DNA of 53,285 bases, from contig CALEMF010000097.1 in NCBI GenBank assembly GCA_937911505.1, positions 1-53,285 on the forward strand. The letters run 5' to 3'. The stretch is from an uncultured Cytophagales bacterium. GTDB taxonomy: Bacteria; Bacteroidota; Bacteroidia; Cytophagales; Thermonemataceae. Positions 46,040-53,285 of the stretch are shown here, piece after piece (position 1 is the first letter of the stretch; each line of letters starts with the position of its first letter). The notes below the pieces were generated by a model, which was not told the DNA's origin, made no database searches, and saw nothing but the letters and a program-made list of their open reading frames with translations. Both the position numbers and the translations under genes were made by a program.

Positions 46040-47227
46040 ATGTCAACCTACGCGATACTTATTTTGATGAGCATTCTGGTCATTTTCTCCTATTTATTTG
46101 ACTTGTTTGCTCGTAGAACCAAAGTACCTTCTGTTATTTTGTTATTGCTTACGGGCATTGGCTTACACTATGGCTCTGTGTATCTAGGAATAGCCATTGT
46201 TGACTTCTCTGAAATTTTACCACTCTTAGGCAACTTAGGCCTTATTCTGATCGTGCTAGAAGGAGCTTTGGAGCTGCGCTTTGAGCAACGAAAACTCAAG
46301 TTGATTAAAAAGTCATTTGGGGCGGCTTTCTTTATTTTAGTCTTTACCACGCTTTCTATTGCTTTTTTATTTCAGTATTTCAGCCAAGCAGATTTTCATA
46401 GATGCTTAATGAATGCGATTCCTTACAGTGTCATTAGTTCAGCGATTGCCATTCCTTCTGTAGCCAATTTAGGAAAAAGTAAGAAAGAGTTTATTATCTA
46501 TGAATCGAGCTTATCGGATATTTTGGGTATTGTCTTTTTCAACTTTGTAGAAAAGAACAATACCTTCGACTTCAACGCTTTTCTTACCCTTACTTGGGAT
46601 ACGTTTTTAGTACTTATCATCTCCTTGGTCTTCTGTTTGTTTTTATTGTATCTCTTAGGGCGTATTCAGCATAACGTTAAGTTTTTCCTTGTTATCTCTA
46701 TACTCATTTTGATCTTTGCCATTGGGAAGCAAATACACCTTTCTTCGTTGGTTACCATTCTTGCTTTTGGGCTTTTCCTTAACAACACAGACCTAATTGA
46801 ATACCCGCTCTTTACCAACTTTTTTATGTACAGTAAGCTCAAACACGACCTACATCAGTTGGTACAGCTTACCGCAGAGAGTGCCTTTATTGTACGTACT
46901 TTCTTCTTCTTAATGTTTGGGTATATCATGGATATCAATAGCTTAATTGACCTAGATATGCTAGCCATAGGTGGTCTCATTTTGCTCATTACCTATCTCA
47001 TACGTTACCTCTACATTCGTTTGGTGGCTAAAATTTCGGTAATGCCTGAGTTGGTAATTTGTCCGCGTGGGCTCATTAGCATCCTCTTATTCTCGTTGAT
47101 CCCAGAATCGATGCGTTTATCAATTTTAGGAGATGGTTTGTTGTTCTTTATCATTCTGTCTACCAGCATTCTAATGACGGTAGGTCTAGTAGGCTATAAG
47201 CCAAAACCAGAAGTAGAGCTACGATAG
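46040..47227 (+). CDS. Cation:proton antiporter (Na/H exchanger family)
   Basis: 395 residues with about 12 membrane segments and no soluble domain. The N-terminal VPSVILLLLTGIGLHYG and LPLLGNLGLILIVLEGALELRFE fit the CPA-type antiporters. Later segments include FLMFGYIMDINSLIDLDM and ELVICPRGLISILLFSLIPESM; the Asp/Glu-bearing fifth segment (ESSLSDILGIVFFNFVE) is plausibly the ion site. It probably exchanges Na+ or K+ for protons across the inner membrane. Monocistronic. Confidence 0.85.
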   Translation: MSTYAILILMSILVIFSYLFDLFARRTKVPSVILLLLTGIGLHYGSVYLGIAIVDFSEILPLLGNLGLILIVLEGALELRFEQRKLKLIKKSFGAAFFILVFTTLSIAFLFQYFSQADFHRCLMNAIPYSVISSAIAIPSVANLGKSKKEFIIYESSLSDILGIVFFNFVEKNNTFDFNAFLTLTWDTFLVLIISLVFCLFLLYLLGRIQHNVKFFLVISILILIFAIGKQIHLSSLVTILAFGLFLNNTDLIEYPLFTNFFMYSKLKHDLHQLVQLTAESAFIVRTFFFLMFGYIMDINSLIDLDMLAIGGLILLITYLIRYLYIRLVAKISVMPELVICPRGLISILLFSLIPESMRLSILGDGLLFFIILSTSILMTVGLVGYKPKPEVELR

Positions 47228-47250
47228 TTTTTACTAGATAAAAAGGATAC

Positions 47251-47276
47251 TCCAAAAGTTTTAGAATAGTTTTGGA
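47251..47276 (+). terminator. Hairpin after the antiporter gene
   Basis: TCCAAAA (47251-47257) pairs with TTTTGGA (47270-47276); weak tail. Possible terminator only. Confidence 0.35.
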
Positions 47277-47405
47277 AAGCGTTTTTATACCTAAAAGTGT
47301 ATAGAAACACTCTAAGACTATTTCAATCTCCTAATTTCACCTTCATTTGAAACAATCTAAATATTTTCGCAAATTCGGGCTTGTATCAAGAAAGTTTATT
47401 GTATT

Positions 47406-50198
47406 ATGAGAAGTTTTTACTTTTTATTTCTAGCCTTATGTCTGCATTTTTCAGCATTAGCACAAAACAAAATACCGCTCACACACGAGGTCTACGACGA
47501 TTGGAAAGATATCAAAAAACCACAAATCTCCGCTGATGGCAAATGGGTAATGTATGCCATTACCCCCCAAGAGGGCGACGCTATTTTAGAAATTTATAAC
47601 ACTACGAATAACACTTATCAGCAGTTTGAAAGAGGAGAAGAGGCTGACTTTTCCTACGATAGCCAAGCGGTTATCTTCAAGATTAAACCTCAAAAAGATT
47701 CGGTTAAAGCGCTGAGAAGAGAAAAAGTCAAGAAAGATTCTCTCCCCAAAGATTCTATTGGCATTTACCTGTTGAATACGCAAAGCTTATCAAAAACTGC
47801 ACAGGTAAAGTCTTTTAAAACACCCAAAAAAGCAGGCGGCTGGGTGGCCTACCTCCTAACGCCCAAAGGAAAAGTTACCCCTGAGGATACTACCTTAACA
47901 CCTAAAAAAGAGGATAAAAAAAGTGGCGCAAAACTTATTCTGCACAACCTTAAAACGACCCAACAAGACACTTTTTTGTTCGTGAAAGAGTATACTTTCA
48001 CTGAAAATGGTGACTTTCTCGCTTTTACCAACACAGGCGATTTTAAAGAAGACTCAGCGGGGATTTTTGTCTATGATTTGAAAAAAGGCAAACGTATCAC
48101 ACTCGATCAAAGAGGAGGCGAATACAAAAACTTGACTTGGCATGAAAAAGAAAACAAGCTTGCCTTTCTGCACAATCCTGATACTTCAGTGAATAGAGAA
48201 AAAGCCCTTATACACTTTTTTGATGTATACCATTGGGAAGCAGGAAAAGGTCAACCTGAAAAGTTAGCCGATAAAGAATCAGATTTCTTACCAGAAGATT
48301 GGTACATCAGTCCTCACTCTGCATTTCGGTTTTCTAAAGATGGTACGCAGCTTTTCTTTGAAACAGCGCCAAAGCCCTTGCTTCCAGACACGACGTTACT
48401 GAAAGAAGAGGTCATTCAGGTGGAAGTTTGGACGTATCAAGATGACTTTCTCTATACCCAACAGGAAGTAAATGCTGAAAAGGATAAAAAGAAAGGCTAC
48501 TTCGCGGTAGCTGACCTCAACACTAAAAAAGTTGTGCAACTTCACAAGCAGGAAATCACCACCTTACAATTTGCTGAAGAAGGGGACAGTCAGTTTACCT
48601 TAGGCATAGCAGACTCACCCTATCGCCCGTTGGTTTCTTGGGAAGGCTTTCCGCCCTATCACGATTTCTATGTGGTTAACCTAAAGAATGGCGATACGAA
48701 AAAAGCGGGAGAGAAAATCAAAGGCTATATCAATTTCTCTCCCAACGGAAAGTATGCCTATTGGTACAGTGTAAAAGATACAGCTTGGTTTACCTATTCG
48801 GTAGCGGAGGGAAAAACCTACAATCTGACTAAAAAGCTTGGCGTGGGCTTTTACAATGAGTTTCACGATTACCCTGACTATCCTTGGGCGTATGGCGTGG
48901 CTGGATGGACAAAAAACGACGAGGAAGTCCTGATCTACGACCGCTATGATATATGGGCGTTTGACCCTAGCATGAAAACACCTCCTCAGCGCATTACCCA
49001 AAATGGCAGGGAAAAACAGTGGCAATATCGTTACTTGAAAACAGATACGGAGGAAAAATTCTTGAAGAAAAATCAAGCTTGGTTGTTCCGAGTTTTTAAA
49101 GAAAAAGACAAAAGTGCTGCCTATGCTTCTTTAAAGTTTGGTAAAAACCGAGCACCAACCATCCTATGGGAAGGTGCGTATAGGTTATCGACGCCAATGA
49201 AAGCGAAGAATGCTGAAAAATACATCTTCACGCGCCAAAGTTTTCAAGCCTACCCAGATGTGTACTTGGCGAAGGCTGACTTTTCACGTCCCCAAAAGAT
49301 TAGCGATGCTAATCCGCAGCAAAAAAATTACCTCTGGGGAAGTGTTGAATTGACTTCTTGGCAAGCCTATGATAGCACACAAATAGAAGGCATGATTTAC
49401 AAGCCTGAGAATTTCGATGAAAGCAAGTCCTATCCTTTAATGGTCTATTTTTACGAGCGGAACAGCCAGAACCTGCATCGGCATTATGCGCCTGCTCCCA
49501 TTCGCTCTATCATCAACTTTTCGTATTTTACAAGTAATGGCTATGTCGTTTTCGTTCCTGACGTGCATTATAAGGTAGGGTATCCGGGCGAAAGTGCGCA
49601 ATACTGCGTCATCTCTTGTGTAGAGCATATGATTGACTAAGGTTATGTAGATATAGATAGAATTGGTGTGCAAGGACACAGTTGGGGTGGCTACCAGATT
49701 GCTTATTTGGTTACGAAGACGAATATTTTTAAATGTGCGGAAGCAGGCGCCCCTGTTTCTAATATGACCAGCGCTTACGGAGGGATTCGCTGGAGGACAG
49801 GCTTGAGCAGAATGTTTCAATACGAACATTCACAAAGCCGTATTGGGGGAACCCTTTGGAACAATAAAGCACGTTACATAGAGAATTCCCCTCTGTTCTT
49901 CGTAGACAAAATCGAAACTCCTCTCTTGATTTTACACAACGACGAAGATGGCGCAGTACCTTGGTACCAAGGTATTGAGTTTTTTGTAGCCATGCGAAGA
50001 TTAAAAAAGCCTGTTTGGCTTTTAAACTACAATGGTGAAAAGCACGGCCTCCAACAGCGACAGAACAAGACAGACTTTGCCATACGCCTCTATCAGTTTT
50101 TTGATTATTATTTGAAAGATACGCCAGCTCCTAAGTGGATGTCAGAGGGGATTCCCGCTACAGAAAAGGGTGTGAATACAGGATTAGAATTTGAGTAG
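47406..50198 (+). pseudogene. Exported S9 prolyl oligopeptidase-type protease split by an in-frame stop
   Basis: One frame runs from ATG 47406 (signal peptide FYFLFLALCLHFSALAQ) to TAA at 49638-49640, then continues without shift to 50198, about 930 codons in all, a normal length for Bacteroidetes S9 proteins. The first part is the beta-propeller plus the hydrolase entry (YPLMVYFYERN, GYVVFVPDVHYKVGYPGE, EHMID). After the stop come GYVDIDRIGVQGHSWGGYQ with the catalytic Ser, LLILHNDEDGAVPWYQG with the Asp and NGEKHGLQQR with the His. The stop sits about 15 codons before the catalytic Ser, so without readthrough the enzyme lacks its active site. CVISCVEHMID also has Cys where Gly is usual. Confidence 0.85.
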
Positions 50199-50222
50199 AA
50201 AAAAGATAGGCACATTTAACAG

Positions 50223-50270
50223 AGCGGCTGTCCCGAAAGTAAATATACACTTTAAGGACAGCCGCTTCTA
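50223..50270. terminator. Terminator between the S9 protease and DEAD-box genes
   Basis: AGCGGCTGTCC (50223-50233) pairs with GGACAGCCGCT (50256-50266), with an inner AAAGT/ACTTT helix, then TCTATTTTA. It serves the S9 gene and perhaps the convergent helicase. Confidence 0.8.
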
Positions 50271-50294
50271 TTTTATGATGTTCGCGTTTAGTAG

Positions 50295-51920
50295 CTACTC
50301 TGCTAGCTCTACGTTTACAGCATTACCTTTTACTTTATTTTTTTTCATTACTTTAATGACCTTGGCCGCTTCTTTAGGGTCGATGTCTACGAAGGTGTAT
50401 TTATCATAAATATCTATATCACCCACTTGATGACTCCGCAGGCCTGTTTCTCCAAGTATAGCGCCTAGTATGTCGCCAGGACTTACCCGTTGGTCACGCC
50501 CAACATTAAAGAAAAGACGTGTCATATCCGTATTGCGAGGGCGCTTGGTACGTTTTCTCTTCTTCCCTTTATCACTACCCTTCTTCTCACCTTTTGCTGG
50601 AGAAGCGTTGATCTCAGCATAGCGAGGTGTTTCACCCAAATGTATCTTTAGTAATGCGGCGAGTATCGACTCTGGCGGAAAGTCGGTGTCCAGTAGAGTT
50701 TGTACCATCTCCTCTAGTCCTGCTAGATCACTTTCTTGTATCGTCTGTTGTACAACTTTTACAAGTTTCTCTTGCTTGGCTTGTAGTAAGTCTTCCTTTT
50801 GTGGAATGATACCGACCTCAATCGTACCTTTTGTATAACGTTGTATATCTTGCAGCTTATAGAGCTCTTTTCTGCCTGTTACAAAATTAAAGGCTTTCCC
50901 TACGCGCCCTGCTCTACCTGTTCTACCAATACGGTGCACATAGGCTTCGTCATCGAGCGGAATATCATAGTTAAATACAGCATCTACATCATCCACGTCA
51001 ATCCCTCTTGCTGCTACGTCAGTCGCAATCAACATGTTGATTTGGCCCTGACGAAACTTACGCATCACCAAATCGCGTTGTTTTTGGCTGAGGTCACCGT
51101 GGAGTGCCTCTGCTTTGTATCCTCTTTTTTGTAAAGATTCATTAAGCTGATCGGCCATACGCTTGGTATTACAAAAAACAAGCATGAGCTGTAAGTCGTG
51201 ATAGTCAATCAAACGAATCATGAGATTGATCTTATCTTTACTTCTTATCTCGTAGTAAAACTGCTGAATATTAGCAACCGTCAATTCCTTTTTTAGAATT
51301 TTAATAGAAAGCGGCTCGTGCATATACTGCTTCGAAAGCGCCAGAATAGCTGGGGGCATCGTTGCCGAGAAAAGGATAGTTTGCCGTTCTTTAGGGGTTT
51401 GCTGAAGAATGAATTCAATATCATCTCTAAAACCCATGTTGAGCATTTCATCCGCCTCATCAAACACCACTGTTTCCACAGTAGATAGATCTAAGGCACG
51501 TCGCTTGATGAGATCAATGACTCTACCAGGCGTACCAATGACGATTTGAACGCCTTTTTTCAAATTTTTGATTTGAGGATCAATCGCAACGCCTCCATAA
51601 ACCGTTAAGGTAAATAGTCTCTCTTTATATTTGATCAATTTCTTAAACTCTACTGCCACTTGCATCGCGAGTTCGCGCGTGGGACACAAGACAATGGCTT
51701 GTACTGCCCTGTAATCAGCATCTACTTTTTCAGCAGTAGGAATCCCAAAAGCGGCTGTTTTTCCAGTGCCTGTTTGTGCTTGGCCTACAATGTCGACGCC
51801 TTCTAGTAAGTGTGGAATTGATTCTGCCTGAATAGGAGTGGCTTCTGTAAACCCCATATCCTGCACAGCCCTTTGTATTTCAGAAGATAAAGGCAGGTCT
51901 TCAAATTTTATTTTTTCCAT
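50295..51920 (-). CDS. DEAD-box RNA helicase with DbpA-like RNA-binding domain
   Basis: 541 residues from the ATG at 51920 (an ATG at 51998 would add 26 poor residues). Motifs in order: Q motif FTEATPIQAESIP, Walker A AQTGTGKTAA, PTRELA, GTPGR, DEAD (VVFDEADEML), SAT (LFSATMP), ATDVAARGIDVDDVD and HRIGRTGRAGRVGKA. After a Lys-rich linker (KGSDKGKKRKRTKRPR), the C-terminal about 75 residues (MTRLFFNVGRDQRVSPGDILGAI) match the DbpA RNA-binding domain, as in CsdA/DeaD. It likely unwinds rRNA or structured mRNA. Own perfect promoter upstream. Confidence 0.94.
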   Translation of the reverse strand: MEKIKFEDLPLSSEIQRAVQDMGFTEATPIQAESIPHLLEGVDIVGQAQTGTGKTAAFGIPTAEKVDADYRAVQAIVLCPTRELAMQVAVEFKKLIKYKERLFTLTVYGGVAIDPQIKNLKKGVQIVIGTPGRVIDLIKRRALDLSTVETVVFDEADEMLNMGFRDDIEFILQQTPKERQTILFSATMPPAILALSKQYMHEPLSIKILKKELTVANIQQFYYEIRSKDKINLMIRLIDYHDLQLMLVFCNTKRMADQLNESLQKRGYKAEALHGDLSQKQRDLVMRKFRQGQINMLIATDVAARGIDVDDVDAVFNYDIPLDDEAYVHRIGRTGRAGRVGKAFNFVTGRKELYKLQDIQRYTKGTIEVGIIPQKEDLLQAKQEKLVKVVQQTIQESDLAGLEEMVQTLLDTDFPPESILAALLKIHLGETPRYAEINASPAKGEKKGSDKGKKRKRTKRPRNTDMTRLFFNVGRDQRVSPGDILGAILGETGLRSHQVGDIDIYDKYTFVDIDPKEAAKVIKVMKKNKVKGNAVNVELAE

Positions 51921-51995
51921 TGAATAATATCTGATACCCCTCCATAAAAAGTCCCAAATGAGCTGGTATCGTATGAAAGGATGAATAATTTTACA

Positions 51996-52027
51996 CAAAG
52001 CTAGCTGATAATTACTGCATTAACAAA
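51996..52027 (-). promoter_or_regulatory. Promoter of the DEAD-box helicase
   Basis: Minus strand: TTTG (52024-52027), 20 bases, TAGCTTTG (51996-52003), perfect for the Bacteroidetes consensus, 75 bases before the ATG. Confidence 0.8.
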
Positions 52028-52076
52028 GCATTCAACATAATTTATTGAAAAATAGGACATTTTTTTTCTGTTTATT

Positions 52077-52107
52077 TTTGCATCATTCAAAATAAGCACT
52101 AAATTTG
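52077..52107 (+). promoter_or_regulatory. Promoter of tRNA-Glu
   Basis: TTTG (52077-52080), 19 bases, then TAAATTTG (52100-52107); perfect consensus, 20 bases before the tRNA. Confidence 0.85.
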
Positions 52108-52127
52108 CATTCCAATTACGAAAAAAT

Positions 52128-52200
52128 GGTCCGTTCGTCTAGGGGTTAGGACGCCAGGTTTTCATCCTGGTAACAGGGGTTCGATTCCCCTACGGACTAC
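52128..52200 (+). tRNA. tRNA-Glu (anticodon TTC)
   Basis: Cloverleaf is complete: acceptor GGTCCGT with ACGGACT (G1-U72 at the end), anticodon stem CCAGG/CCTGG with loop TTTTCAT giving anticodon TTC, and T arm GGGGTTCGATTCCCC. The 3' CCA is not encoded. It has its own promoter and terminator, so it is a single-gene unit. Confidence 0.95.
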
Positions 52201-52201
52201 G

Positions 52202-52238
52202 AAAACGCTCAATTCTGTCGTAGAATTGAGCGTTTTTT
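52202..52238 (+). terminator. Terminator after tRNA-Glu
   Basis: A 15-pair perfect stem (52202-52216 with 52222-52236), 5-base loop GTCGT, then T-run. Confidence 0.93.
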
Positions 52239-52361
52239 ATTAAGATAATCGTATCAAAAGTAGCCTTTTCCTAATAGAGTAACCTGAAATTATCTTTCAC
52301 GTAAAATAATTGGGAACTACTTCCTACAACACTTACAATTTTCTCTTATAAAGCGTTAACT

Positions 52362-53285
52362 ATGAAACTGCTCATTTCTACAAGCTTTACTCCTTACCTA
52401 CACGGCATAATTAGCCTAAAAGTTTTTCTGTTCGCACTAACTTTTCTGATGACGTCTTGCAACAAAGACGAGAATCAAGAGGATATACCAGTTGCTCAAA
52501 CGTCTATCGAAACCTCCGAAAATATTGAATTATTTGAATATAATATCAATCACGTTTCCACGATACCTAATTTTAGAGGTGAATCTTTTCAACTTTATGT
52601 AAGAGAGAAAGTAAAGCCTACCATATTAGCAGACAATGACCTAGAAGGAAAAGTAGTATTACTTATACACGCTACGATTACGCCCTCTATCTCTACCTAT
52701 GACTTAGACTATCAAGATTACAGTCTGATGAATTATTTATCTGCACAGGGACTCGATGTATTTGCTTTTGACCTGACGGGTTATGGGAAATCAGATTTTC
52801 CAGCACCCATGAACGACCCTTGTAACTTGAGCACTAATGATAAAACAAGACTTGGCGTAGAAGATTGTGAAAGTACTTATCCTTATTTGATGACAACAAG
52901 TTTTTCTGAAATTGATGAGATCAATACCGTTGTAGAATTTATCAAACGCACTCGAGGGGTAAACCAAGTTAGTATATTTGGTATGTCATTGGGTGGTATT
53001 CGTGCCCTTAACTATACGATGACCCACCCTTCTAAGGTGTCCAAAGTAAGTGTTCAAGGCGTAGGTCGCTACTTAACCCTCGACTTGACCCCTTCTGAAA
53101 TACCCGCTAGCGGTGCTCCTATTAATATCGTTACAGAACAACAATTTCTCGATCGACTTACAGACGATATCTACACCCCCGACCAGCGTGATGTTCAAAT
53201 TCACTCAAAAGTTTGGGAAGTATTACGAGCCATTGATGTGGTTGGGCAGCAATGGGGAATAGGATGCAGCAGACATACTTCTACA
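52362..53285 (+). CDS. Alpha/beta hydrolase lipoprotein (3' end outside window)
   Basis: 308 residues are visible from the ATG at 52362; no stop before the window ends. A lipoprotein signal (FLFALTFLMTSC) puts the acylated Cys at residue 33. The alpha/beta hydrolase core follows: VVLLIHATITPS (oxyanion strand), LDVFAFDLTGYGKSD and the nucleophile elbow VSIFGMSLGGIRAL with Ser209. The acid and His of the triad lie beyond the window. Probably a surface or periplasmic lipase/esterase-like protein. Substrate unknown. Confidence 0.85.
   Translation, partial: MKLLISTSFTPYLHGIISLKVFLFALTFLMTSCNKDENQEDIPVAQTSIETSENIELFEYNINHVSTIPNFRGESFQLYVREKVKPTILADNDLEGKVVLLIHATITPSISTYDLDYQDYSLMNYLSAQGLDVFAFDLTGYGKSDFPAPMNDPCNLSTNDKTRLGVEDCESTYPYLMTTSFSEIDEINTVVEFIKRTRGVNQVSIFGMSLGGIRALNYTMTHPSKVSKVSVQGVGRYLTLDLTPSEIPASGAPINIVTEQQFLDRLTDDIYTPDQRDVQIHSKVWEVLRAIDVVGQQWGIGCSRHTST

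Noticed and set aside
49638..49640. Natural end of a shorter propeller protein
   Set aside because: The frame after the stop continues with the complete catalytic part of the same family, so it is one gene interrupted.
1..53285. CRISPR array, prophage, insertion sequence or integrase
   Set aside because: No regularly spaced short repeats, no transposase or phage genes and no flanking inverted repeats seen.

Overview
The window looks like chromosomal DNA from a Bacteroidetes bacterium, most likely of the Cytophagales type. Support comes from a Bacteroidetes-only porin family (Porin_10), a TonB-dependent receptor paired with a DUF4249 lipoprotein, a fused branched-chain 2-oxoacid dehydrogenase E1, a fused isobutyryl-CoA mutase (IcmF), a bacillithiol protein (YtxJ) and promoters of the Bacteroidetes form TTTG-N19/20-TAnnTTTG with no clear Shine-Dalgarno sites. 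I see no prophage, insertion sequence or CRISPR array. The genus cannot be fixed from the sequence alone.

Layout. 1-2.0 kb: 3' part of a porin and a TerB-like protein. 2.07-2.6 kb: a promoter, a three-way-junction RNA, an antiterminator/terminator pair and a small basic ORF; this is the best candidate for an undescribed regulatory element. 2.8-5.1 kb: an AraC regulator with an exported monooxygenase-fold protein and an exported metallo-beta-lactamase-fold hydrolase. 5.2-5.8 kb: a DUF433 antitoxin with a wrecked DUF5615 toxin. 5.8-9.6 kb: rhomboid protease, DUF2927-like protein, pyrF and an EVE protein. 8.7-11.9 kb: DUF4249 lipoprotein and TonB receptor. 12.0-16.2 kb: a giant exported TPR-CHAT protein. 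16.4-19.7 kb: lipocalin-like protein, DUF72, gpsA and a leucine-rich-repeat lipoprotein. 19.9-21.6 kb: a tandem duplication of an unknown lipoprotein. 21.6-27.9 kb: DUF2306 membrane protein, flavin amine oxidase, icmF and a small secreted protein. 28.2-30.7 kb: sufC-sufD and a LOTUS-like mini-protein. 30.7-34.7 kb: PH-like membrane protein, ytxJ, two basic envelope proteins and the fused E1. 34.8-37.0 kb: M16 peptidase and a helical phasin-like protein. 37.3-42.1 kb: a large repetitive secreted protein, a beta-barrel protein and a DJ-1/PfpI protein. 42.2-45.9 kb: kptA with an in-frame stop, GumN/TraB, RNase Z-like protein and fabD. 46.0-50.2 kb: cation/proton antiporter and an S9 peptidase split by an in-frame stop. 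50.3-53.3 kb: DEAD-box helicase, tRNA-Glu and the start of an alpha/beta hydrolase lipoprotein.

How it fits together. Most of the window is housekeeping plus cell-envelope functions. IcmF and the E1 fusion both point to branched-chain acyl-CoA metabolism; SufC/SufD and YtxJ to Fe-S and thiol redox homeostasis. Three genes are broken: the DUF5615 toxin (frame lesion plus internal deletion), kptA (in-frame TAA before a conserved C-terminus) and the S9 peptidase (in-frame TAA just before the catalytic serine). The last two are otherwise intact, so recent decay, sequencing error and stop readthrough all remain open.
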